This document shows, in pieces, positions 1 through 7,826 of a DNA stretch of 64,000 bases. Position numbers and translations under genes: made by a program. The DNA comes from Vibrio japonicus (GTDB lineage Bacteria; Pseudomonadota; Gammaproteobacteria; Enterobacterales; Vibrionaceae), in contig NZ_CP102096.1 in the NCBI RefSeq assembly GCF_024582835.1, positions 620,001-684,000 on the forward strand. Direction: 5' to 3'. Under the pieces are notes generated by a model, which was not told where the DNA came from, did not search any database, and saw nothing but the letters and a program-made list of their open reading frames with translations. Position 1 is the first letter of the stretch. Each line of letters begins with the position of its first letter.

Positions 1-240
1 AAAATAGCAGCTTAGCATTCGGCATATGTGAATAGAATCTAAGTAAATGATAGATATTATGATTGTGTATGCACATAAAAGAGATTTGACTCACAATGTG
101 GAGTGAATATTTGTTCAGTCTTATTGGAAACTGTGAACACGGCATTACTTTGTTAATGGACGGATGAGTATAATTGCGGTTGCTTTTTTAGCTCCATTTT
201 GTATCACGCCAATAATTAACATATAAGGAAGTCATAAACT

Positions 241-1503
241 ATGAGCCTGTTTATGAGCCTAGTCGGTATGGCAGTATTGCTAGGTATAGCATTACTACTG
301 TCTGATAACCGCAAAGCTATCAATCTAAGAACTGTGGGTGGCGCTTTTGCTATCCAATTTATCATCGGTGGTTTCGTTCTTTACGTACCATGGGGTCGTG
401 ACTTACTAGCGGGTTTCTCTGCTGGTGTACAAAACGTTATCGACTACGGTAAAGACGGTACGGGTTTCCTATTCGGTAGCCTAGTTAACTTCTCAGTTGA
501 CGGTATCGGCTTTATCTTTGCGTTCCAAGTACTTCCAACGCTAATCTTCTTCTCTGCGCTTATCTCTGTACTTTACTATGTTGGTGTAATGCAGTGGGTT
601 ATCAAGATTCTTGGTGGTGGTCTACAAAAAGCGCTGGGTACTTCACGTGCCGAGTCAATGTCTGCAGCGGCTAACATTTTCGTAGGTCAAACAGAAGCAC
701 CTCTCGTGGTTCGTCCGTTTGTTCCTAGAATGACTCAGTCTGAGCTATTTGCAGTTATGTGTGGTGGTCTAGCGTCTGTTGCTGGTGGTGTACTGGCTGG
801 CTACGCGTCAATGGGTGTACCACTAGAATACTTAGTTGCGGCATCATTCATGGCAGCTCCAGGTGGTCTACTGTTCGCGAAAATCATCAAGCCTGAAACA
901 GACACGCCAGATGAAGATCTAGGCAAAGACATCGACGGTGGTGACGACAAGCCTGCTAACGTGATCGACGCAGCTGCGGGCGGTGCATCAGTTGGTCTAC
1001 AACTGGCTCTAAACGTTGGTGCAATGCTATTGGCATTCGTTGGTCTAATCGCACTTATCAACGGTATCCTAGGTGGTCTTGGTGGCTGGTTCGGTATGCC
1101 TGAGCTAACTCTAGAGCTCCTACTAGGTTACCTATTCTCTCCTCTAGCATTCCTAATCGGTGTGCCATGGGAAGAAGCAACATTCGCGGGTTCATTCATC
1201 GGTCAGAAACTGGTTGTAAACGAATTCGTCGCTTACCTAAACTTCGTACCTTACGTTGGTGATGCTGCACAAGTGGTTCCAGCAACAGGTGCAGTAATGT
1301 CTGAGAAGACTCAAGCAATCATCGCATTCGCTCTATGTGGTTTCGCAAACCTTTCTTCTATCGCGATCCTACTAGGTGGTCTAGGTGGTCTAGCGCCAAA
1401 CCGTCGTCACGATATCGCTCGTATGGGTGTTAAAGCGGTGGCAGCGGGTACGCTATCTAACCTAATGGCGGCGACAATCGCTGGCTTCTTCTTATCTTTC
1501 TAA
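241..1503 (+). CDS. nupC: NupC-family concentrative nucleoside:sodium symporter
   Basis: Inner-membrane importer of nucleosides, 420 residues. The sequence closely resembles the V. cholerae transporter vcCNT, whose structure is known and which couples uridine uptake to sodium. The hairpin motif VGQTEAP (about residues 148-154) holds the substrate-contacting Gln, Thr and Glu. Many hydrophobic segments cover the chain and the C terminus ends in a hydrophobic helix (FFLSF). The ATG is preceded by a clear AAGGA Shine-Dalgarno. Its position beside deoC, deoA and deoB fits a role in supplying nucleosides for catabolism. Family is secure; sodium coupling and substrate range are inferred from vcCNT. 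Confidence 0.95.
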   Translation: MSLFMSLVGMAVLLGIALLLSDNRKAINLRTVGGAFAIQFIIGGFVLYVPWGRDLLAGFSAGVQNVIDYGKDGTGFLFGSLVNFSVDGIGFIFAFQVLPTLIFFSALISVLYYVGVMQWVIKILGGGLQKALGTSRAESMSAAANIFVGQTEAPLVVRPFVPRMTQSELFAVMCGGLASVAGGVLAGYASMGVPLEYLVAASFMAAPGGLLFAKIIKPETDTPDEDLGKDIDGGDDKPANVIDAAAGGASVGLQLALNVGAMLLAFVGLIALINGILGGLGGWFGMPELTLELLLGYLFSPLAFLIGVPWEEATFAGSFIGQKLVVNEFVAYLNFVPYVGDAAQVVPATGAVMSEKTQAIIAFALCGFANLSSIAILLGGLGGLAPNRRHDIARMGVKAVAAGTLSNLMAATIAGFFLSF

Positions 1504-1540
1504 TTAAGTAAGAGAAAGATTATATAGACGCCATTTTACA

Positions 1541-1579
1541 AAGCCCCGTAGTCACATGTTGTGTGCTACGGGGCTTTTT
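1541..1579 (+). terminator. Intrinsic terminator after nupC
   Basis: An 11-bp perfect stem (AAGCCCCGTAG / CTACGGGGCTT) with a 14-base loop is followed by a run of T. It separates the transporter from the downstream ERIC element and xapX. Confidence 0.9.
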
Positions 1580-1588
1580 CGTTTTCTG

Positions 1589-1702
1589 TATATTTAGCGC
1601 GATAGCTGCGTTAACATCGGTTTCTCACCCCAGTCACTTAGCGAACTAAGCTCCCGGGGATTCGAATCCTTGTTGCCTTGCTCTCACACTAACTATTTTG
1701 AA
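1589..1702. repeat. ERIC element (intergenic repetitive palindrome)
   Basis: The core from about 1625 to 1663 contains CTCACCCCAGTCACTTAG, then a short loop, CTAAGCTCCCGGGGATTC, and further on TTGCCTTGC. This matches the ERIC/IRU consensus, whose central arms read CTCACCCCAGTCACTTA and TAAGCTCCTGGGGATTC. The inner hairpin is CTTAG-CGAA-CTAAG, flanked by CCCC/GGGG arms. The outer ends are degenerate, so the limits are approximate. No coding capacity. Confidence 0.85.
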
Positions 1703-1771
1703 AACGGAGAGAACTTGGCTTTGATTTAGTTAAGTTCTCAAACAGTGTTTGTACTCGGTTCAGACAACCAA

Positions 1772-1801
1772 GCACATAACGTTTGTGCACATAACGTTTG
1801 C
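1772..1801. repeat. Two tandem 15-bp repeats
   Basis: GCACATAACGTTTG occurs at 1772-1785 and again at 1787-1800, a period of 15 bases. The unit includes the palindrome AACGTT. It lies about 130 bp upstream of xapX. Function unknown; it could be an operator pair or a replication slippage product. Confidence 0.6.
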
Positions 1802-1895
1802 AGTAGGATATGCCAGTGCAGACGTGGATAAGCCCCTTTTTTGAGATACAAACCGTTTGCGTTCTATGAGCAACTACAGTTCTGCGACAAATATC

Positions 1896-1901
1896 TATAA
1901 T
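1896..1901 (+). promoter_or_regulatory. Candidate -10 box for xapX
   Basis: A perfect TATAAT lies 31 bases before the xapX start. The -35 region (ACTACA at 1873-1878, 17-bp spacer) matches only partly, so the promoter call is tentative. Confidence 0.4.
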
Positions 1902-1932
1902 GTATATATCTATAGAAAGTAGGGTAAAACTC

Positions 1933-2103
1933 ATGAATGAAGTTATCCTCGCATTGCTCGCAGGTTTTATTGTTGGAGTCCTGTTTTCTGCTATCAAGTT
2001 ACCAATACCAGCTCCGCCAGTTTTGTCAGGTGTCATGGGTGTCGTAGGGGTTTACTTAGGTGGCATTGCTTATCAATGGATTATTGAGAAGTTTTTCAGC
2101 TAA
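1933..2103 (+). CDS. XapX domain small membrane protein
   Basis: A 56-residue protein starting MNEVILALLAG. It has two hydrophobic segments (about 3-20 and 30-50) separated by the proline-rich turn KLPIPAPPVLSG, which is typical of the XapX family. I chose the ATG at 1933 because AGGG lies 8 bases before it; the longer in-frame start at 1900 adds 11 non-conserved residues and overlaps the likely -10 box. The family takes its name from proximity to xanthosine/nucleoside genes, which fits this spot between nupC and deoC, but no function is established. Confidence 0.75.
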   Translation: MNEVILALLAGFIVGVLFSAIKLPIPAPPVLSGVMGVVGVYLGGIAYQWIIEKFFS

Positions 2104-2290
2104 CGCGAATGGATACATGGAGTATGATGAGTGTTGGCAGTGGGGAATTCCCCATACGTTAGACACCGCAATCGCAGATTGTTGTGCCATAGACCAAACT
2201 GGTACTGTGCGGTGACAAGGATAGCAATTGGTATATGTTTCGCTGTATATACCGAGTCTTCAAGGAACCAAGTCCGTTCATAAATGAATG

Positions 2291-2325
2291 CAGCCTTCAA
2301 CTAGAATTAAGGCTGTAACTTTTTT
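2291..2325 (+). terminator. Weak hairpin with T run before deoC
   Basis: CAGCCTT (2291-2297) pairs with AAGGCTG (2309-2315), and after TAAC there are six T. It lies only about 20 bases before the deoC start, so it could be the xapX terminator or an attenuator for deoC. Confidence 0.5.
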
Positions 2326-2346
2326 GAATATTGATCGGAGATAGAA

Positions 2347-3123
2347 ATGAGCGATTTAAAAGCAGCAGCACTACGTGCACTTAAGCTAATGGACCTAACA
2401 ACGCTGAATGATGATGACACTGACGCGAAGGTTATTTCTTTATGTCATGATGCAAAATCAGCGGTAGGTAACACAGCTGCAATTTGTATTTACCCTCGCT
2501 TTATTCCTATTGCTAAGAAGACACTTCGCGAGCAAGGTACACCGGAAGTTCGTATTGCAACTGTAACTAACTTCCCACATGGTAACGACGACATTGAAAT
2601 TGCAGTTGCAGAAACAAAAGCCGCTGTGGCTTACGGTGCAGACGAAGTAGACGTCGTTTTCCCATACCGCGCTCTAATGGCTGGTGATGAGAAAGTTGGC
2701 TTTGAGCTTGTTAAGCAATGTAAAGAAGCTTGTGGTGACATTCTTCTGAAAGTGATCATCGAAACGGGTGAACTGAAAGAAGAAGCTTTGATCAAGAAAG
2801 CGTCTCAAATCTGTATCGAAGCAGGTGCAGATTTCATTAAAACATCGACAGGTAAAGTGCCTGTAAACGCAACACCAGAATATGCGCGTATGATGCTTGA
2901 AGTGATTCGCGATATGGGTGTGGCTGAAACGGTTGGCTTTAAGCCAGCAGGTGGTGTACGCACGGCAGAAGATGCTGCGGCTTACCTAGCAATGGCTGAC
3001 GAAATCTTAGGTGATGATTGGGTTGATGCTCGTCACTACCGCTTTGGTGCGTCAAGCCTACTGACTAACCTATTAAATACTTTAGAAGTGACAGACGAAA
3101 CTGCTGATCCAGCAGCTTACTAG
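2347..3123 (+). CDS. deoC: Deoxyribose-phosphate aldolase
   Basis: Cleaves 2-deoxy-D-ribose 5-phosphate to glyceraldehyde 3-phosphate and acetaldehyde, the last step of deoxynucleoside catabolism in the cytoplasm. The 258 residues match the family's usual length. The Schiff-base lysine lies in FIKTSTGK (K165), with Asp102 (DEVDVVFP) and Lys199 (GFKPAGG) as the other active-site residues. CGGAG before ATG is a good ribosome site. First of deoC-deoA-deoB. Confidence 0.98.
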   Translation: MSDLKAAALRALKLMDLTTLNDDDTDAKVISLCHDAKSAVGNTAAICIYPRFIPIAKKTLREQGTPEVRIATVTNFPHGNDDIEIAVAETKAAVAYGADEVDVVFPYRALMAGDEKVGFELVKQCKEACGDILLKVIIETGELKEEALIKKASQICIEAGADFIKTSTGKVPVNATPEYARMMLEVIRDMGVAETVGFKPAGGVRTAEDAAAYLAMADEILGDDWVDARHYRFGASSLLTNLLNTLEVTDETADPAAY

Positions 3124-3129
3124 TTTTCT

Positions 3130-3248
3130 CGTCATATTTGACGCCGCAGCGTTGTTGACTGCGTAAGTTCATCCTAATCACATAGAACCTCTATGCTCAT
3201 AGGAATGAACTTACTTGTCGCCTAGCTACAACGGCAAATATTTAGAGA
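3130..3248. repeat. ERIC element inside the deo cluster
   Basis: About 119 bp between deoC and deoA follow the full-length ERIC plan: left end GTCATA with GCAGCGTTG and GACTGCG, a central palindrome with arms TTCATCCTA and TAGGAATGAA around CATAG-loop-CTATG, then CTTGTCGCCTAGCTACAACG and the terminal ATATTTAGAG. The core has diverged from consensus, but compensating arm changes keep the palindrome. It would be part of a deoC-deoA readthrough transcript. Confidence 0.8.
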
Positions 3249-3272
3249 ACTGATAAAAACAAAGTCTGTTTG

Positions 3273-3297
3273 GTGGAGCGGTGTTTTACCGTTCCAC
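3273..3297 (+). promoter_or_regulatory. Strong hairpin upstream of deoA
   Basis: GTGGAGCGGT and ACCGTTCCAC form a 10-bp stem (one G-T pair) around a 5-base loop, about 50 bases before deoA. No T run follows, so it is not an ordinary terminator. It may affect mRNA processing or stability. Confidence 0.5.
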
Positions 3298-3347
3298 GTT
3301 ACCTCTTTACCTTATAACCATCGCTACCTTTAGCGTGGGAGGCTCTA

Positions 3348-4676
3348 ATGTATTTACCACAAGAAATCATCCGTAAAAAACGCGACGGTGAAGTTCTTAC
3401 CACCGACGAAATCAATTTCTTTATCCAAGGTGTTGCGAATAATACCGTGTCTGAAGGTCAGATTGCCGCATTTGCAATGACCATCTTTTTTAATGAAATG
3501 ACGATGCCAGAACGTATTGCGCTGACCTGTGCTATGCGTGATTCAGGCATGGTAATTGATTGGAGCCACAAAAACTTTGGCGGTCCAATTGTTGATAAAC
3601 ACTCAACGGGTGGTGTTGGTGATGTCACGTCATTGATGCTAGGCCCTATGGTAGCGGCATGTGGCGGTTTTGTACCTATGATCTCTGGTCGTGGTTTGGG
3701 TCATACCGGCGGTACGCTCGATAAGCTGGAATCTATTCCTGGCTACAACATCACACCTACCAATGAAGTGTTTGGTGATGTGACCAAAGAAGCGGGTGTC
3801 GCGATTATTGGTCAAACGGGTGATTTGGCACCAGCTGACAAACGTGTGTACGCGACACGTGATATCACTGCAACGGTAGACAATATCTCACTCATTACCG
3901 CATCGATTCTTTCTAAGAAACTGGCAGCGGGTCTTGAATCTCTTGTGATGGACGTAAAAGTCGGTTCCGGTGCATTTATGCCAACTTACGAAGCGTCTGA
4001 AGAACTGGCGAAGTCTATCGTAGCGGTAGCCAACGGTGCGGGTACTAAGACAACCGCTATCCTGACGGATATGAACCAGGTGCTTGCTTCGTCAGCAGGT
4101 AATGCGGTCGAAGTACGTGAAGCGGTACGTTTCTTAACGGGTGAATACCGTAACCCTCGTCTACTTGAGGTGACATTAGCGTCGTGTGCTGAAATGCTGG
4201 TGCTGGGTAAATTGGCAGACAACACAGAAGACGCGCGTGCGAAACTGATGGACGTGCTGGACAACGGCAAAGCAGCAGAGTGCTTTGGCAAGATGGTGGC
4301 AGGCCTTGGCGGCCCGGCAGACTTTGTTGAAAACTACGACAACTACCTTGAGAAGGCAGAAATCATTAAGCCAGTTTTCGCGGAGCAAAGCGGCGTAGTT
4401 TCGGCGATGGATACCCGTGCTATCGGCATGGCGGTTGTTGCGATGGGCGGTGGACGCCGTGTTGCGACTGACAAGATCGACTACGCGGTGGGTTTCGACG
4501 GTTTCATCCGTTTAGGCGAAGAAGCAACGAGCGAAAAACCGCTGGCGATTATTCACGCGCGCAGTGAAGAGCAATGGCAAGAAGCGGCAGATGCACTGAA
4601 AAAAGCAATCACGATTGGTGGTGAGTACACACCAACCCCAGTGGTCTACCGCCAAATTCGCGCAGAAGATATTTAA
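3348..4676 (+). CDS. deoA: Thymidine phosphorylase
   Basis: Phosphorolysis of thymidine and deoxyuridine to the base and 2-deoxyribose 1-phosphate. The 442 residues are close to E. coli DeoA (440). The phosphate-binding signature KHSTGGVGD is at residues 84-92, and [16 protein letters not shown] lies a little downstream. GGGAGG lies 6 bases before the ATG. Its product goes to DeoB and then DeoC, both adjacent. Confidence 0.98.
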   Translation: MYLPQEIIRKKRDGEVLTTDEINFFIQGVANNTVSEGQIAAFAMTIFFNEMTMPERIALTCAMRDSGMVIDWSHKNFGGPIVDKHSTGGVGDVTSLMLGPMVAACGGFVPMISGRGLGHTGGTLDKLESIPGYNITPTNEVFGDVTKEAGVAIIGQTGDLAPADKRVYATRDITATVDNISLITASILSKKLAAGLESLVMDVKVGSGAFMPTYEASEELAKSIVAVANGAGTKTTAILTDMNQVLASSAGNAVEVREAVRFLTGEYRNPRLLEVTLASCAEMLVLGKLADNTEDARAKLMDVLDNGKAAECFGKMVAGLGGPADFVENYDNYLEKAEIIKPVFAEQSGVVSAMDTRAIGMAVVAMGGGRRVATDKIDYAVGFDGFIRLGEEATSEKPLAIIHARSEEQWQEAADALKKAITIGGEYTPTPVVYRQIRAEDI

Positions 4677-4736
4677 TTAGTTATAAATTAGGGCCTGCTA
4701 CACCTATGATTACCGAGTGGGCCGAAGGAACAAGCA

Positions 4737-5957
4737 ATGAAAAGAGCATTTATTTTAGTACTAGACTCATTCGGTATTGGTGCAACAGCAGACGCCGATA
4801 AATTTGGTGATGTTGGTTCAGACACACTAGGGCACATCGCAGAGCAATGTGCAAACGGCTTAGCAGATAACGCGGATCGCAGCGGCGCACTTAAGTTACC
4901 TAACTTATCTAAACTTGGCTTGGCGATGGCTCACAAAGAGTCGACGGGTCAGTTTGCGCCTGGTTTAGACGCAGATGTAGAAATCATCGGTGCTTACGGT
5001 CACGCAGCGGAGCTGTCTTCGGGTAAAGACACGCCTTCTGGCCACTGGGAAATTGCTGGCGTGCCAGTATTGTTCGATTGGGGTTACTTCACCGACAAAG
5101 CCAACAGCTTCCCTAAAGAGCTGACTGACCGCATCCTAGAGCGTGCAGGCCTTGACGGTTTCTTAGGTAACTGCCATGCATCAGGTACTCAAGTACTGGA
5201 TGATTTGGGTGAAGAGCACATGAAGACTGGCCTGCCAATTTTCTATACTTCAGCCGATTCAGTATTTCAAATCGCATGTCATGAAGAAACATTCGGTTTA
5301 GATCGCCTGCTTGAGCTTTGCCAAATTGCCCGCGAAGAGCTGGAAGATTACAACATTGGTCGTGTTATTGCGCGTCCATTTGTTGGTTCGGGTAAAGGTC
5401 AGTTTGAGCGTACCGGTAACCGCCGTGACCTGTCTGTTGAGCCACCGTCAGCAACTGTGCTGCAAAAGCTGGTTGAAGAGAAGCAAGGCGATGTTGTATC
5501 TATCGGTAAGATCGCTGACATCTACGCGAACTGCGGTATTACGAAGAAAGTGAAAGCGACAGGCATTCCAGCGCTGTTCGAAGCGACTCTAGAGCAGATC
5601 AAAGAAGCGGGCGACAACACCATCGTCTTCACTAACTTTGTCGATTTTGACTCTTCGTACGGCCACCGTCGTGATGTGGCGGGCTATGCCGCTGCATTAG
5701 AGTACTTTGATGGCCGAATCAACGAAGTATTAGAGTTGATGGAAGAGGACGACGTGTTGATTCTAACTGCGGATCACGGCTGTGACCCAACATGGCCAGG
5801 TACAGACCATACTCGCGAACACATCCCAGTGATTGTTTACGGTAAGAAAGTACCAGCAGGCTCGCTTGGTCTACGCGATACATTCGCTGATATCGGTCAA
5901 ACCTTGGCAAGCCACTTTGGTATTTCGCCAATGGATTACGGCAAGAATTTTCTATAA
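4737..5957 (+). CDS. deoB: Phosphopentomutase
   Basis: Interconverts (deoxy)ribose 1-phosphate and 5-phosphate, linking DeoA to DeoC. The 406 residues carry the alkaline-phosphatase-superfamily metal sites: the N-terminal LDSFGIG aspartate and the C-terminal [17 protein letters not shown]. It begins 60 bp after deoA in the same direction. A terminator follows within 50 bp, and no deoD-type purine nucleoside phosphorylase follows. Confidence 0.98.
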   Translation: MKRAFILVLDSFGIGATADADKFGDVGSDTLGHIAEQCANGLADNADRSGALKLPNLSKLGLAMAHKESTGQFAPGLDADVEIIGAYGHAAELSSGKDTPSGHWEIAGVPVLFDWGYFTDKANSFPKELTDRILERAGLDGFLGNCHASGTQVLDDLGEEHMKTGLPIFYTSADSVFQIACHEETFGLDRLLELCQIAREELEDYNIGRVIARPFVGSGKGQFERTGNRRDLSVEPPSATVLQKLVEEKQGDVVSIGKIADIYANCGITKKVKATGIPALFEATLEQIKEAGDNTIVFTNFVDFDSSYGHRRDVAGYAAALEYFDGRINEVLELMEEDDVLILTADHGCDPTWPGTDHTREHIPVIVYGKKVPAGSLGLRDTFADIGQTLASHFGISPMDYGKNFL

Positions 5958-6003
5958 TTGAGTCTAGTTGATAAAGACTAGAACGCCCTTTGCATTTAAA
6001 AGT

Positions 6004-6034
6004 AAAACGCCTTGGCTACAAACCAAGGCGTTTT
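6004..6034. terminator. Bidirectional terminator between deoB and ytjB
   Basis: AAAACGCCTTGG / CCAAGGCGTTTT is a 12-bp perfect stem with a 7-base loop. The A and T ends allow termination in both directions between convergent deoB and ytjB. Confidence 0.9.
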
Positions 6035-6046
6035 CATTCTATTCGG

Positions 6047-6088
6047 CACAATATAAGAACTTGTTACCACAATATAAGGATTTGTTGC
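6047..6088. repeat. Two imperfect tandem 21-bp repeats
   Basis: Units at 6047-6067 and 6068-6088 both begin CACAATATAAG and match at 18 of 21 positions. They lie between the deoB terminator and the end of ytjB. Confidence 0.6.
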
Positions 6089-6092
6089 GTAG

Positions 6093-6698
6093 CTAGCTCA
6101 TCTCTTTAAGCAGTAGGTTTTCACCTTTTTTCTTTGGCTTTCTACGAATGACGATTGCTAAAAGCAGCCCAGAAATAAAGCTTATCGCCACCATGGTGTA
6201 CATGTACCGGTCGCTTTTACGATAGTAGTGATCGGAAAATGCCGTCAATTTACCGGTTTCAAACGTAATGCGGACAAAACCAATAACGGCATCATCGTAA
6301 ATAATAGGTTCGACGAGTTGCTGCTTTCCGATGCGGGCTGTTTCTAGCGGCGTATCCAATCCCAGTGTTTCCCTTACTGTCGTCGCGTTGTCGCTGGATG
6401 CCAGTCTTATACCTTCTGCGTCGTAGATCGCGGCATCGTATACCAAATTGTCTTGAGTTAACTGATTGGTTAGCTTAAGTAAGCGTTCTTGATCTTCGGT
6501 CGCAATGAAATCGCCAGCAGAAAGAGAGGCCTGCGTCACCAACACCTGAGTGAGGGTTTTCAGCTGGTTCTGCTGGATTTGCTCGTTACCCTTGGTGATT
6601 TTGACGCTGTTTACGCCGATTATCGCCACCATGGCTATCAGAGCCAAGATAGCAAGGGCTCTGACCGCGACTCGAAAAGAAAATAGAGAAGAATCCAT
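6093..6698 (-). CDS. ytjB: AhpA/YtjB (Smp) family membrane protein
   Basis: A 201-residue protein with an N-terminal membrane segment (about 12-30), a periplasmic stretch of about 130 residues and a second membrane segment (about 164-184), followed by a basic tail RRKPKKK. This topology and the divergent position next to serB match E. coli Smp/YtjB. Molecular function is not established. The ATG at 6698 has a GGGG purine stretch about 8 bases upstream. Confidence 0.85.
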   Translation of the reverse strand: MDSSLFSFRVAVRALAILALIAMVAIIGVNSVKITKGNEQIQQNQLKTLTQVLVTQASLSAGDFIATEDQERLLKLTNQLTQDNLVYDAAIYDAEGIRLASSDNATTVRETLGLDTPLETARIGKQQLVEPIIYDDAVIGFVRITFETGKLTAFSDHYYRKSDRYMYTMVAISFISGLLLAIVIRRKPKKKGENLLLKEMS

Positions 6699-6799
6699 GT
6701 GACCCCAAATAGTAATTATTTAGCAATACGCATATTGAGACTTGCGCTCTTAAATTGCAATAGGTTAACTTGTTGCAAGGTTTTCTAAGGATTATATAC

Positions 6800-7780
6800 A
6801 TGGAACGGTTAAAAACATTAAAGATTCGACGCCATATTCCACTTCTCAACCGATTATCTGAAGCTCGTCTATCAAACAATTTTGATATCGCTAAGGCGAA
6901 CTGGATTGTTTATGCCCCTTTTTTATCAGCAGGGCAATTTGAAGATATCGACTTTTTTACCGGATACTACAACGCGGTGGTTGAAGTCTGGAAGGTAGGA
7001 CAATACGAAGTCGCACTCATGGAAGGAGATTTAACGCCAGAGCATGAAGAGATTCTTCAAGCGCTACAGTTGGATTATGCGAAGTTGCAGGACTTACCTG
7101 AATTGACGAAACCGGGTGTCGTTGTCTTTGATATGGACTCTACAGCTATCCAGATTGAGTGTATTGATGAAATCGCCAAACTTGCTGGTGTGGGCGAAGA
7201 AGTCGCAGAAGTAACAGAACGTGCAATGTTAGGTGAACTGGATTTCGAACAAAGCTTACGTCAGCGAGTAAGTAAACTCGAAGGAGCGGATGAGTCTATT
7301 TTAGCAGAGGTAAGAAACGACCTACCGTTAATGCCGGATTTGCCAGAGCTTATCCAGACATTTAAGCAGTTTGGTTGGAAAACGGCGATTGCTTCAGGTG
7401 GTTTTGACTACTTTTCTGATTATTTAAAAGAGCAGCTTGAACTGGATTTTGCTCGCTCGAATCAGCTTGAGATCGTTAAGGGTAAATTGACGGGTAAAGT
7501 GTTGGGCGATGTGGTAAACGCTCAGACAAAAGCAGACATTTTGGAAGAACTTGCAGAGCGATACGATATTGAATCTCACAATACCATCGCTGTCGGTGAC
7601 GGTGCGAATGACTTAACCATGATGGGCGTAGCTGGTTTAGGGATTGCGTATCACGCAAAACCGAAAGTGGAGCAACAAGCTCAAGCTGCTATTCGTTATA
7701 GTGGCTTAGGCGGGGTGATGTGTATTCTCTCTGCTGTGCTGGTTAAGCAAAAGCGAGTCAGTTTTTCTCCGCTTCCCTAG
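6800..7780 (+). CDS. serB: Phosphoserine phosphatase
   Basis: Last step of serine synthesis: phosphoserine to serine. HAD-superfamily motif I is VVFDMDSTA (Asp111 nucleophile, Asp113), followed by SGGFDYF and GDGANDLTM. An N-terminal region of about 100 residues precedes the catalytic domain. I start at MERLKTL (6800) rather than the upstream in-frame codon at 6770 because TAAGGA lies about 9 bases before it. Length 326 residues. Divergent from ytjB. Confidence 0.96.
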   Translation: MERLKTLKIRRHIPLLNRLSEARLSNNFDIAKANWIVYAPFLSAGQFEDIDFFTGYYNAVVEVWKVGQYEVALMEGDLTPEHEEILQALQLDYAKLQDLPELTKPGVVVFDMDSTAIQIECIDEIAKLAGVGEEVAEVTERAMLGELDFEQSLRQRVSKLEGADESILAEVRNDLPLMPDLPELIQTFKQFGWKTAIASGGFDYFSDYLKEQLELDFARSNQLEIVKGKLTGKVLGDVVNAQTKADILEELAERYDIESHNTIAVGDGANDLTMMGVAGLGIAYHAKPKVEQQAQAAIRYSGLGGVMCILSAVLVKQKRVSFSPLP

Positions 7781-7799
7781 TGTAAGCAGATAATTGAAT

Positions 7800-7821
7800 A
7801 GGCGAACTGAGTTCGCCTTTC
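7800..7821. terminator. Terminator between serB and the PilZ gene
   Basis: AGGCGAAC-TGA-GTTCGCCT, an 8-bp perfect stem, is followed by TTTCTT on the plus strand. It lies between convergent genes and fits serB termination best. Confidence 0.75.
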
Positions 7822-7826
7822 TTATG

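Larger units (their letters stand above)
1504..1932. other. Intergenic region nupC-xapX
   Basis: This 429-bp gap holds the nupC terminator, an ERIC element, a tandem 15-bp repeat at 1772-1801 and a likely xapX promoter. I see no further gene in it. Confidence 0.7.

Noticed and set aside
1640..1680. tRNA-like T-arm (GGGATTCGAATCC) after nupC
   Set aside because: No acceptor, D or anticodon arms fit and there is no CCA; the sequence is explained by the ERIC core.
1772..1801. Possible integron attC remnant (AACGTTTG)
   Set aside because: No paired R'/R'' boxes, no integrase and no cassette-like layout nearby.
1689..2036. Minus-strand frame of 115 codons
   Set aside because: It runs antisense through xapX and the repeat region, with no ribosome site or recognisable domain.
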